Translations under genes and position numbers: made by a program | Notes under the pieces: generated by a model | The model's database searches: none | What the model was told of the DNA's origin: nothing | Seen by the model: only the letters and a program-made list of their open reading frames with translations | NCBI GenBank assembly: GCA_001414485.1 | Contig: LLEY01000018.1 | Span: 62,001 to 126,000, forward strand | DNA: 64,000 nucleotides | Direction of reading: 5' to 3' | Origin: Calycina herbarum | Taxonomy: Eukaryota > Ascomycota > Leotiomycetes > Helotiales > Pezizellaceae | Part shown: piece after piece, positions 20,960 through 32,302 of the stretch | Layout of the letters: each line of letters starts with the position of its first letter | How positions within the stretch are numbered: position 1 is the first letter of the stretch

Positions 20960-21760
20960 CTAGTTTCTAAATTCCATTCAAGGGATGACCTCTCTACTTA
21001 AACTTAATCTTTTCAAGTTCCCCCCTTAATTTTCTCGAAATCCAGAGATAATACTCTACTTAACCTGCTCTATACAAGTACTTCTTCCCCTCTCATGGAA
21101 GTGGAGGGGTCATCTCTCGACTTCGATTGCCCTCTATCCTTTCATAGAACTCGAGGGACGACTATTATACTTTACTTTGTTCCTTCTACTTTCAAACAAC
21201 TTGAGGGATAACCAGTCCACCCCAGCCACTTTCGGGGAACTCGAAGGGTAGCTCCCCATTTCGACTTACTTCTTTTTTTAGAGGCTAATAGACGGCCTCT
21301 TTACTTCAAGTTGCTCTTCACGACTTATCTTCCCATCGGGAGAATATCTCTCTACTTCCTTGATCTCTAGTCAACTAGAACTGGAGAAACGATCCCTCTA
21401 CTTCGGCTTACTCTTCTCTCTCTTATGGAAGTCAATGGATAACCTCTCTACTTCCACCTTCACTTAATAGTAGGGTTCAAAGTACTCAAGAGGGGATTCT
21501 ACGAATTTGACGTGCTCTTTACACTGAGTGACGGCTCTGTCTTTCAACAACTTTCATAGAGTGGAGAGGCAACCCCACCCCTGCTCTTCATATTTCATAG
21601 GATGTCTGAAAAGTGGAGTTCAAGGGACGGTTTTTCAAAGAAGTTAAGTAACGATCCCTTCACTTCAACTTACTCTCCACAAACAGCTACTTTCATTACT
21701 CGAACGATCCCTTTACTTCAACTTGTTTCTCCACACGTTCATTTCCAAACTAGAGAGACG
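20960..21760. repeat. Degenerate minisatellite, about 45-65 bp period
   Basis: The theme GGGATGACCTCTCTACTT-x-AACTTACTC recurs at about 20980, 21112, 21155, 21207, 21245, 21293, 21340, 21385, 21436, 21650 and 21704, with variants such as GAACGATCCCTTTACTTC. Interspersed is a CTTTCATAGAACTCGAGG-like half. Copies are strongly diverged and the period drifts. There is no coding potential. Confidence 0.6.
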
Positions 21761-22339
21761 GGGTTTTCTGGATATTCTTACCTTCATAGAAGCCTTAGGA
21801 TGACTACTCTTTCTCAACTTAACTATCTTCTTCTATCTTTCAATCTAGTATGTTTCTTTCGCCATTCTCAGTATTGACTATTCTAGTCACCTGATTGGTC
21901 AATATAGTGAGGCGGGTTAATAAAGGACCTTACTAATAAAACAACGACTTTTACTCTAATAATCACCTTTTGAGGTTACTAATACACGACTACTCTTCTA
22001 GTATATGATGTTCTATTCAAGAAGAAAGATCGTGCAGCTTTAGAGTTCTTTTCTCCTTACTAAATATATAATTTTTCCAGATCTAAAATGGACTTATTAG
22101 GAGATATTAGAGAACTTTACGTGTTTTCTATTTAACCACTTCGTTTTTTCTTTATTGTACTTTATTCTCTACTTTACAACACAAGATATAGAGATTTTAG
22201 TACTGCGACAGAGGCTTGGGCTAGACTTGATATCTCCTACAAGAGTGCTACAATAAAGTTGAAAGCAGACATGAAAATCATACTAAAAGATACAAAGTTT
22301 AGTAGGAGACACAAAGTTCAAGCATAAGGTGTGCGTTGG

Positions 22340-22580
22340 AGAAAGGTTGGACGTTCGTTGGGAAATTCGACGTTTCACAGAAGTGTCCACTTCCAGATGG
22401 AGTCTTTACGTCCGCGAGAAGTCTTGGTGTTCGACAGAAGCCTTGATGTTCCTTGAGAGTCACAACTTTCGGAAAGAGCTTTGAAGTTTGTAAGGAGCTT
22501 AGAGTTCAAGAGAAGCCTTAACCTTTGAGAGAATGCCCAACTGTTGAAAGAAGACCTAACATTTATTGGGGAGCTAGCAT
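22340..22580. repeat. Short-period degenerate tandem repeat
   Basis: Units of about 20-28 bp follow the theme GAGAAG-(T/C)CTT-x-(G/A)-x-GTTC or its near variants (AGAAGCCTTGATGTTC, AGAAGCCTTAACCTTTG, AAAGAAGACCTAACATTT). It differs in sequence from the larger repeats on both sides. Confidence 0.45.
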
Positions 22581-23509
22581 TCGAATAAATATAAAACATT
22601 CACTAGATAATTTTTCAAAAAGGTTCATTACCCTAAAGTTTACTATTGTGAGAACTCTATTCTAACATTTAGATATTAATGACTAAGATATCATTATGTA
22701 TTCTCCTCCTTCCGGCCTAGCACCAAGCTACTCGCGCAATCTTGAGTACGAACGAATGGGATTTAAAATGTATGAGAAGTATTGGTTTGAAAAATTTGAA
22801 CCCGAAGTTTGATGCTGGAAAGGTATCACAACGAGAGGATAGAAAAGTTATTGAGTAGTGTAGCTGAGAAAATGTCAATGAGAAGAGTTCAAGATACAAA
22901 TCAAAAGGATATGTTTTCTTGAATAGTTTATGGAGTAGAAGTAGGGGTAATTTCTTGTGACCAGAAAAGGAGAAGTGAGTTTTGGTTAGGCTTTGAGATA
23001 ATGTAATTAAACTCCGAGTTACTCTTCCTTATTAGAGAACCTAGTTCAACTTGCTAGGGATTTTTCTAGACTACAAGTGGAGTTTCAGAGATTGAAAGTC
23101 ATGATAATGAAATAGTAAGAAATCACATGTATACTTTTATCATTTTTTTAAAACTCATAGAGGTAACGGTCCCTTTTTCACGATTCGATTCAGACTTCTA
23201 ATCATCTTGAATAACCTTAGCATAAGCTACACAATTCGTGGAGCACTTTTTGAATCGCTTCACTGAAATGTATTTTGATATAGTTGGCTCGTACTGGCCC
23301 TTCTGCTTGGAGTTTATTAATCTATACCTAAAATTCCTTGTAAAATATCTTGCACTGCTGCCGTAGTTAAGATGCTTTCTAAAAAGGAGAGCAATAAATG
23401 GGGCGATAAAGACATATGCAAAGGGCGATTACGTGTAGTATGTTGCGGTGCGGGGAAATCTTGAAGGCAAGCTATTTGATTTCGAGAAACCGTAGGAAGA
23501 GAGAAATCT

Positions 23510-23700
23510 AAACTTTGTTGCATTTCGCACTTTCCGTGTCAAGAGAAGAGCGAATATGTTTTTTGTTGCATATCGCACTTTTCAATGTTAATGGCATAGT
23601 ACTTTTCATGTCAAGAGAAGAGCGAATATATATCTTGTTGCACATCGCACTTTCCATGTCATTGGCAGGGCACTTTTCATGTCAAGGAAAGAGTGATCTA
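23510..23700. repeat. Three-copy tandem repeat, unit about 50-70 bp
   Basis: TTGTTGCAT(A/T)TCGCACTTT followed by CATGTCAAGAGAAGAGCGAA recurs at about 23514, 23563 and 23635, with partial extra CACTTTTCATGTCA pieces. Copies are quite similar, so this array is younger than its neighbours. Confidence 0.7.
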
Positions 23701-23729
23701 ATATATAGAACCTATACTCTGAACTCTTA

Positions 23730-24350
23730 AAATGTTCTAAAAATCATTTAAGTAACTTAATTAATACAATTAACTAGATTCAATATAATAATAGATAAAC
23801 TTACTAGACTTATTACCTAATACTAAAAATAAGTTACTCTTTAAAAAATACATATTTAATAAAAGTAATCTAGTCTTTCTAAAATAACTAAATTAATTAA
23901 ACTCTTCTTAAATAATAACCGTTACTCTTAAAAGACGATCTAATATTCAGTTAATTAACTCAAGTATTCTAACTTTCTAGAATAACAAAATCAAAGAAAC
24001 TTTTTCTTAGATATAACTCTATTCTTTCTATTCTTAAAACGTTCGAATATTTAGTTAATTAACTTAAGTATTCTAACTTTCTAGAATAACGAAATAAAAG
24101 AAACCTTTTCTTAAATAAGAACCTATACTCTAGATATTTTAAATAGTTAGAACTTTATATAATTAACTTAATTAATTCAAATAATTAGAATAATATAAAT
24201 TAATAACTTAACTTACTAGATTTACTACTAACTAGCTGTTACGCTATACTATTAAAATACTCTAAAGTTTCTTTAATTTATTTGGTTAATCCAAATACTT
24301 GGAAATAATATAAAATAATAAGTAAACTTACTAGAGTTACTATAAAGATA
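23730..24350. repeat. Very AT-rich satellite-like array
   Basis: Units of about 100-130 bp share (T/A)AATTAACT(C/T)AAGTATTCTAAC followed by TTTCTAGAATAAC and AAAGAAAC(C/T)TTTTCTTA. Two clear copies begin near 23950 and 24055; more diverged copies flank them, with a TAAACTTACTAGA theme at the ends. Base composition is far more AT-rich than the genes. This suggests a RIP-type or satellite island. Confidence 0.65.
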
Positions 24351-24738
24351 ATTGAATAACACGAATGATTAATGTCACAATTGGTGAACCAATTATACCA
24401 GTCTGCAGGCGTACAAAACTTGTGGTTTTGTGAATGGTGGGGTTGTGAATGACGGTACCTATTTCCCCCTTTAAGCTAAGCGAATTCAGGTGGGGGCTGG
24501 ATTGGACAAATTCACCAGTGCCAACAAAACTGCATATATTTAGTTGACAACATTTCAATGCAGTGACAGTGTCTATTTCGCAAGCAGAATTTCAAGAAAA
24601 GGGTATTTTTGGGATTTTGGAAATGATTATTTGCTATCATTGAAATATTCTCTACCTGTGAAACAATTCTCAGGATACCCCATATGTATGTCGAAGGTAC
24701 GAATCCCCACAAAGTATCAAGACTGCGAAACACCCATC

Positions 24739-25909
24739 TCAAGCCTCTTCCTCATGCAAACAGTTCCAAACATGATCAGTAGGACTCGAGAAACTTGGAA
24801 CCCCCTCCCAAATCGCATGTCTAAAAGCCGGGTCCCTCAACTCTCCACCATCACAAAAACACTTCCAATCTCCATCTTGCAACTTCAAGAACCGCATCAT
24901 GCGGGTGCGGAAATACTCTATAATCTCCTGCTTCGCCTCATTCATCAGATTGTACATTCTAACCATTCTCGCATCGAGGGTGGCGGCAAGAGGGTCATCG
25001 AGAAGCTCACTCTTTTCACAGAGACAGATGGGCCAGGATGAGGTGGGGGAGCGGTGTTTGGCGATGATGATTGTTACATCCTCTACTCTGGCAAGTGTTC
25101 TGGGGACCCATGTTCCGGCGCTTGGGATATTGGTGTTCCAAGGGTTGGTTCGAGGTCGATAGAGAGGTCGAGGGCTGGTTGATTTTGGTTCGCGAGGTGG
25201 ACGAGGAGGTTGTGCCATGCGTGGGGAGAGAATCCTATTTGACCTTTGCTGGTGATGTAGATAGTGTCAAGCTTATCATTATAGAAGAACGGGGTTGCGA
25301 GCCAATCTTTCTTTGGGATAAGGACTGTACCAGAGCGGAGGAGCTCGGTGAGGGATTCTTTGTTTGGGAGGGGGAGTTTGTTGGGTCCTGGATGCTGTGT
25401 AAGTTTGGAAATCGGTCGAGTGAGGGGGTGTGGGTGTCTACCTTTTTCACGAACGATGAGATGGGCTAGTGGACCTGTTGGAATGGGCAATGTGTAGTCT
25501 GGAGTGATTGCTGGGTCGAAGTGGTGGATGTCGGTTGTTACTTCGAGAGTTCGTGGTTGACGGGCAAGGCGGAATATTTCAAGGCGAATCTCGAGGGGGA
25601 AGTCTTTGAACTTGGGAAACAGAGTCGGGTCGTCATTGTCGGGAGTGGAAACCGCCTGTTCGCCATTGCCATCCTTGGGAACCATGCTCAATGACTGATC
25701 CGCTCCTTGAGATGGGAGTTGAGATGGTCGAAGCATCGACTCCGAAGAACCTGCTGGCGAAGGCGACTCTTGGAGGGGTTGAGCCTTCTTGCGAGCGGAT
25801 CGCCTATTGCGTTGGAATCAGGTTGGGTCATTGTGTATCGCAGAACGGGGACTTACCTCAAACCCGTTCGCTTCTTTGCGTTCTGCTTTGCGCCTTTCTT
25901 GGATGGCAT
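24739..25909 (-). pseudogene. 2EXR-domain protein gene with a one-base frameshift
   Basis: Exon 1 is 25857-25909 (ATG at 25909, a basic MPSKKGAKQNAKKR start). Intron 25804-25856 (GTAAGT...AATAG, 53 nt) leads to a second exon in frame with FKDFPLEIRLEIFRLARQPR, the 2EXR opening. The middle LDTIYITSKGQIGF fits the family's display of a short strand before the central helix. Near 25105-25120 the family-like continuation (TWVPRTLARVEDVTIII) lies in the -1 frame and runs to a stop at 24739. The literal frame stops at 25083. No splice pair resolves it. Either the gene is broken or one base is missing from the assembly; both halves are otherwise clean. If restored it would be about 370 residues. Role unknown. 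Confidence 0.7.
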
Positions 25910-25999
25910 GATTGCTGTTTGCTCGTTGTTCGTGAAAGACAGATGATGGCGGATGGCGAAAAGTTCAAGCTTGGACAAGGGTTGGTGCTTCCAATATCA

Positions 26000-27460
26000 G
26001 TTGCTTAGTCGGCAAAGTTGCTTAGTCGACATGAGGATTTTGTTGGGAACCTGGAATTTATTCACCAAGCTTTCATTCAGCTTTTGGCTGTGTATGACAG
26101 AGAATTGGTATGGGATGGTTACAAAAGTCTTGTAGAGATCTACTGCATCTTCTTCTCGTTTATTGTTCAAGTGTTGTAAGATGGTGGTAATCCAGGATCA
26201 CACATCAAAGATTTGTGATGCCGCTGCGCCTATCAGATTCAATACAAACCCTCTTTGTGTCTACGGGATGAAACGATGAGAATTTGAAGCATTTGAGTAA
26301 ACGTAATGAGGAAAAAAAACATTTACGAGCTCACCAGGAGGTGTCAAAACTCGCGGGCTAGCGATTTCCCACCAAATTATAAGCTGAGAATGCTACAAAT
26401 AACCATAATGAAAAGATAAACTGGACAAACCGAAGGCTCAGAGTGTACTTAAAATACTGTCGCTTTGGGATTCTAATTTCAAGTTGTGGTGTTGAGGAAA
26501 CTTGGTCACAAGTCGTTGGTTTTGGGGAGAGTGGCTTATGAGTTTTGACATCCTCTGGTGGCTAAACTATATTTGATTTTAAGGAGTGCAATTAATAGAA
26601 TTACTACCTTTACATTTATTCCTAATCCAAATACCACTCCTTTCAGGACTTTTTGATAGAACTAGTACTGATTTTTCAATTTATTGACTTAATAGTAAGT
26701 AGATTTACTACGAAATCAAGAATTATATGAATCAACAATTGTCAGAATTGCCACTCTTCACCTGTCATAAACGCCATTGTTACCCACTCACGCTACTTTT
26801 GAGTTTGAATTTTATAATAAACCAAATAGGAACATCTGCGTTATGAAATTTCTCCGATTGTTACCCCTCGAGTTACCTTAAAGCTTACGAAAGAGCCTCA
26901 ACTAGTTTTGCAAAAGAATGTTCACTCTCGCTTCAAGTCGTACAAAATACTCTCTAACTCTGCGAGCCTTACCTACGTATGCGGCAGCTAATTATTGAAC
27001 CGAGTTCTAGTATGCTAGGGCGGGGGCTCGCAAGTGGTGACATCTTACCTCAAACCTGTACTAACTTTAAAGAAATCTAAAAACGGTGGCATTTGTGTTA
27101 AAACTATTTCAACTAACAAGGTGGCATTTATGCCAGAAATACTCAAAAGAGTGTCAATTGCCGTTAATTTTACTCAGTTGAATCATTCAGCCCATGTGCA
27201 ACGGAGCTCTGACTTGTGGAATGGATTTTGATTTTTTGTGACTTGATACATATTCCTACAAAGCTCTCCAAACGCCCTCCACCAATATATGCCAATGCCT
27301 CGCAAACACAATGAAATAGGCTCGTTGTGTGAGTAAATTTGTACAATTGGATTCTTGATCCCCTCCTATCGTGACAACCCCGACGGCCCCAATCCTAGTA
27401 CCGAGCTAGTCCTTCTGACTAGATTATTGTTCGAGGGTGATTTGGTTTTCCCTTCTTCCA
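26000..27460. other. Intergenic, AT-leaning, no gene seen
   Basis: Only short frames; I find no motif, tRNA or repeat that I can support. Confidence 0.4.
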
Positions 27461-27468
27461 ACCCATTC

Positions 27469-28098
27469 CTAGTCGCCCCTTAATGCCATTTGCATTCTCT
27501 TCAGCTTATCCTCGTGTGCCATCTTCCGTCTCGGTCCCCATCTCTTCTTGACGGCTTCCATCTTCAATTGTTCCGCATTCTTGTGGTTTGGATCAGGAGG
27601 TTCCCCACCACATTGCCTCAAACAGATGGCGACGAAGACCACTGAGCAATTGAATTTTCTCGCCAGCCTTTGCGAGGTCCATTCCTCCGCACCTTCCTCC
27701 CTCCTCAGTCTCTGGATTTCCTTAATATCTGCCTCTGTCAAATGGTGACGTGGGACTTCGGGTTTTCGGCTGACGGGTGGTGGTAGGTATTTTGGTGTTG
27801 GATTGATCTTTGCCTCCAAAGCCGCTTGGGCTGCCCGACGTTTGTCCTCCTTGGGTAAAAATTTGAGAGGCGTATGTAAGACGTTTGGAGCTGAAGATGG
27901 AGGGTTGAAAATGATGTGATCTTGCTTGGGTGATTCTTGGGATTGGAGGAAGGACGAGTCTGGCCGGATGTTTAGTCTATGCTGGGCGCGCCGGTACGAT
28001 TGTTCATGACGCCGAGACGAAGTACTAAATTGGAGGAGGCATTGGTGTCGACCAGCGAGGATATTGACGGCAGGTCTCCGAATTAAGTGGGAGTCCAT
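27469..28098 (-). CDS. MRPL20: Mitochondrial large-subunit ribosomal protein MRP-L20 (mL58)
   Basis: Single-exon gene of 209 residues. The N terminus is basic and hydroxylated, with FSTSSRR around residues 24-30, a good mitochondrial presequence and cleavage context. The central HLTEADIKEIQRLRREEGAEEW followed by TSQRLARKFNCS is the diagnostic helix-turn segment of the fungal MRP-L20 family (mL58 in yeast nomenclature). The Lys/Arg-rich C terminus fits rRNA binding. The product is a structural component of the mitochondrial large ribosomal subunit. It is divergent from the gene starting at 28815, about 0.7 kb away. Intact, and the length is normal for filamentous fungi. Confidence 0.88.
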   Translation of the reverse strand: MDSHLIRRPAVNILAGRHQCLLQFSTSSRRHEQSYRRAQHRLNIRPDSSFLQSQESPKQDHIIFNPPSSAPNVLHTPLKFLPKEDKRRAAQAALEAKINPTPKYLPPPVSRKPEVPRHHLTEADIKEIQRLRREEGAEEWTSQRLARKFNCSVVFVAICLRQCGGEPPDPNHKNAEQLKMEAVKKRWGPRRKMAHEDKLKRMQMALRGD

Positions 28099-28814
28099 TG
28101 TGGGGGAGGAGAGATGGCAATGGTGATACTCGTAGGGAGTGGCAGCACGGGAAGGGGTCTCGAGATGTTGAGGCTGTCGTGAACTTTTTTGGAGCTGTGA
28201 TTTCTAGGCCCAATGCGGACTAGCGTGCCAAGACCGGGATCTTACATCCAATCGGCTTCTCGGTCAAGAAGTGGTCATCGGATCTCTCGCTCGCACCAGT
28301 TACCAGCCCCAGTGGAGGCTTTTGCTTGTTGCTGGGTGCAGCAAGGCACATCAATGCCATTGAATCCTGTAGCAGTCAGTAGCTGGTCCGGCTCATGCTC
28401 AGCACACAACCAGGAGATCCTACAATCTCAATCTACCAACAGCTACGCCAACTATTGCCAGCCAACGCACCATGAGTGCCCCCTACGTATCTTCTTCCTA
28501 CTAGTATCGCTTCCTACTAGTATCGAGCATCTGTCCTCTCTCCATCCCTCCCACTGCCTAAACACCCCCACCAGGAAAACGGTCTAGAGAGAGCTGAACG
28601 CGTAAGTACAAGTACCCAGGTATCATTTTCGCTTTCCTTTTCATACAACCTGTTTTACATTAGATTAAGTTGCATAGTACTCGTACATGCTATCCATAAC
28701 ACACCAACATATAGCCTCAACTGACACACCTCAGCATTTATCTGACTGACCTGCTGCGACTTTTCTCTCATCGCATTCATACTTCTGCCCCGGCGTCCCG
28801 GATTTCTCGAAAAC

Positions 28815-29960
28815 ATGAGTGCTTCCGAAGCCAGCACTTTGCAACCCAACACTCCTGTCCAGGGCAGCCACCCCGTCGCAAATACCTCCAAAGTGCCTCT
28901 ACTCGGTGAAGGTTTCCAAGAATCGAAGCGTGTCTCTGTACCACGATCTGCCGACAACAGTGACGTTGAACACGAGGGGGCCACTACGTCAGAGGGGGGA
29001 AAGCACGGGAAGCGCAGATTGTTTGGATTTGGGAAGAAGAAGGACGACGACAAGAGCAAAGGCAAGAAGAAGGACGAGCCAACGCCTAGTGGAAACGTGG
29101 GCATTGCGCAGACCCCGATGGCTGCTCCCGTCCCGCAGAGAGCTCCATTGCAAAACAACTCCCCTCAACGAACAAGTCAATACTACCAAGCACCATCTTC
29201 TCCGCAAAGAAACCTATCTTCCTCCTCCCCTCGAGTCGTATCACCTGCAGGCTCCCAAATTTTCGAACGAGATGTACAAGAAAGTACCTTACCACCCAAT
29301 TCGCCAGCTATCCCATCGCACATCCAGACGGAAAACCATATACCACCCGTCCTAGATGCCTCCTCCGAAGCTATCACGAACAACAAATTGGATCCAGACT
29401 CCGTTGAAATCGTCATGCATTCCTCTCATCAGCCAGCAGCAGTAACTGTCACTGGAGTTGGGAGTAGCGAAACAACAGGTGGCAATTGGGCCGATGAGTT
29501 GGTTGCGCATCCAGATAAAGATGATGCTGCTTCAAATTACGGTGCTCTGGACAACACAGACATACGACGACTAAGCTTCATCTCCTTCTCCGATATTGTT
29601 CAATCCGAACATGCAGAACATGCTGGAAGCAGAGATTCCATCTACGTTGCTGGCCTCAATTCCTTATCGTCGGGAGGTGTCAACAGATCCCCTTCGCCAG
29701 TTAGATCACCCGTCTCATCCCAAGGATTCAACACTTCGCCTCCAACCAGCAAATCCGCCTCGGTCATGGGTGTAGACATGTCACCACGTTCAAAAGCTCT
29801 AGGCAGTCCAACCTCCACGCATGCGAATGGAGGAGAGTTGACGATAGAAACGATGGCTCAAACTATCAGACGAACTGGCAGTGGAGATCTCAGTGGCGTC
29901 CGAAGTCAACCACTGAGTCCTGCAAGTCCAGACGGGTTATCAGATCGGTCTTTCCGGTGA
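28815..29960 (+). CDS. Conserved-looking disordered protein, unknown function
   Basis: Single-exon, 381 residues, ATG in good context. It is Ser/Pro/Gln-rich and probably disordered. A Lys-rich patch (GFGKKKDDDKSKGKKKDE) lies near residues 72-90. The best candidate for a folded or binding motif is TDIRRLSFISFSDIVQSEHA at about 249-268. Many SP dipeptides (SPSPVRSP, SPASP) suggest proline-directed phosphorylation. There is no signal peptide or membrane segment. I do not recognise the family; the RRLSFISF motif followed by an acidic helix looks like the conserved part. The stop lies 19 nt before a T-rich 3' region. Confidence 0.75.
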   Translation: MSASEASTLQPNTPVQGSHPVANTSKVPLLGEGFQESKRVSVPRSADNSDVEHEGATTSEGGKHGKRRLFGFGKKKDDDKSKGKKKDEPTPSGNVGIAQTPMAAPVPQRAPLQNNSPQRTSQYYQAPSSPQRNLSSSSPRVVSPAGSQIFERDVQESTLPPNSPAIPSHIQTENHIPPVLDASSEAITNNKLDPDSVEIVMHSSHQPAAVTVTGVGSSETTGGNWADELVAHPDKDDAASNYGALDNTDIRRLSFISFSDIVQSEHAEHAGSRDSIYVAGLNSLSSGGVNRSPSPVRSPVSSQGFNTSPPTSKSASVMGVDMSPRSKALGSPTSTHANGGELTIETMAQTIRRTGSGDLSGVRSQPLSPASPDGLSDRSFR

Positions 29961-29964
29961 AGGC

Positions 29965-32300
29965 AGCATACATAGTACAGGGTGATAGTTGAGGTTCAGG
30001 GAGCCTCTGGGTGGTTTTTCAATTTTCTCAATTTTGCAATTTTCTTTTTTTTCCACTTCTGCAGATTCAAATATATATCCAGGTTTCGCTATGGTTTTGG
30101 TTTTTCGAGGGCAGATTTTTACTTTTCGGAGCTGGTATGGCAGTTATGGATAGGAGGCCCATATTCTTTTTTTGAGGAGTTCCGGTTGGGTTGTCCCCTT
30201 TTTTACTTGGCTCAAATTGCTGCTCTTGTTTTCCTGCGCCTCGAAATTTCGGAGGAGCAGTTGCTCGTTTTTTTCGATGACTGATGAAGAAATTGAAACT
30301 ATTCAGCCACGATATTTCTGTTGCCATGTCTGTTTGAAGTTTGACGTCTGGAGTTTGAAGTTGGATTATAGGCTGAGCATCCTTGATGATGCGATGCCGC
30401 CTTCCCCTCCCCTCATGCTAATCCCGTGCGTGCCTGGGATGAGGATGGTGGAATCTGCAGGTGATTCTTCTTTTTTCGGGAGGGCCCGAGATTTTCGTTG
30501 TTCCATGTTTGCCATGAGGGATATTGCTTTTTGATGATTATCACCAGATCGGGCTTTCGATTCGGGAGCTTGCGGGGGGAGATAAAAGCATTTTGTCCTG
30601 TGGCGTTACAAAATGTTGTTTGAGCTATTCTTTAACACGATACCACGATGACAACTGAAAGTTTGATTCTTATGGACACGAAGTCAATTGCAGTACGCCG
30701 GACAAAACTTCCACCAGGTTGTTTCGAATATCGATCTAACACTAAAATATTCATACTTGATAGTTATTTAATATCATTTCACTGAGTGGTCTACCCGGAC
30801 TTTTTTCCCATCCTTAGAAGCCGAATTCACACCCGCACGTTTCTCATGGCGATCTGTGTGCTGTGTGCGATTACTAGGCATACTCTAAACGGGGGCTTTT
30901 TGTGATAGTCGAATATCCTATTATGGATCTCGTTTCCAGCTGATGAAGTTGTGGGAAATCGCCTGCCAACCGGGATGACCTTGTGGGGAGAAAGGGTCCC
31001 GACGCGCAATTGGATAATTCACGGGAATTGAACAGAGATTCAATGCTTGAAATGAGAGGAAGTGAAGGCAAGAACGTGGTGAAGAACCAAGCCTCCTCCT
31101 TTTGCCTATACGTATAAATAAATCGGGTGGTGATGGATCCATTTTAATAAGATTCGTGTTAATGTTCCGGGACCGAGATGAAGGGATCTTTTAATTGCGT
31201 ATTTTGTGACGGCGAGAGGGGCTATTAATCTGAAACACGGCAACCCACGTGATTAGGGGTGTTTCCCATTTTCTTACTGCAGATCTAGATGTCGTGTTCC
31301 CAACTCATACCGAAGAACTCACCGACGGTTACGTCGGCTGTGGAGAAATGAGTGATGTAGAAGTATTGTGAAGGAAAGGGAAGAGAAGCAAAGGAAAGCA
31401 GAGAAGGAAGCTGACTTTATTGGGAATTGTTGGTTACCAATTGAAGTAACAAGCTTACATCCTACGGAGAAGCCTGCAACCACCAACCTTGGACTCTAGA
31501 TCCTGTACCTTACCTGGGCGAGGGGTCTCATCGTATCCAGGTGTCCAGGCCAGAGCAGAGCAGGATATTATGTTCTGACCTGTCTATCTGTCTGTGCCTG
31601 TATTAATGACCTGTATTTTACAGAGTACAATACCCGGCATACCTTCTTGGAGAACTTGGGAAATCTCGTAGATCCCGTTTAGGCTTGAGGTCTAATAGTC
31701 CCTGGAATGTGGCCCATACAATAGACAGTTTGACGACTGCGCCAACCAAATGCTAAAAGTGCTGTGCTGTGCTAAAAGTGTTCTAACCCGCTAATCCACC
31801 TCCTTGTCAGCCTCTTCCAGACTGGTGTGCGGTTGCTTGGGCTTGGGCAAATAATACCCCGTAACAGAGAACACCATGCCATCTCTCTCTCCTGCCTAAC
31901 ATTCACTCCTTGCGACAATTCTTGCATTTTTATACTCCTTCCCCCATCCGCACCCATCCTCATCCAAGGGTGCGTAACATAGAACGTACGACGTGCCCTC
32001 CTCGTCTTCGTCCTCGACACCTCATTCGAGATCCTCGCCGAACCCCCGATAATCCACAAACCCCTGCCACGCCGCTCCAATCCCCAGTTCAACGTCAAGA
32101 CGAGCGACCCTCAATTCTATTGCGACCGCCCGTGCTCCATCCTCCTCTCTCCTGGTCCAGATTCTACCGAACGACGAGAGATCGCATCGAGAGATCCATG
32201 ATCAGCCCTGCTCTACGACGAGTCACGAAAGAAGGAGGAAGCAGCTTTAGTGAAATATAGGAGAACAGACGGCTGTCCCAGACGGCCAGACCATCGCCCA
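29965..32300. other. Long intergenic and likely RhoGAP 5' leader
   Basis: No supported gene. A T-rich stretch to about 30.3 kb is probably the 3' UTR of the preceding gene. The CT-rich last 500 bases before 32303 look like the promoter and untranslated leader of the RhoGAP gene. Frames of about 110-120 codons at 31.8-32.3 kb overlap on both strands and are not convincing. Confidence 0.4.
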
Positions 32301-32302
32301 CC

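Noticed and set aside
31772..32260. Overlapping frames of 108 and 116 codons before the RhoGAP gene
   Set aside because: CT-rich leader sequence on both strands; no intron or family signal.
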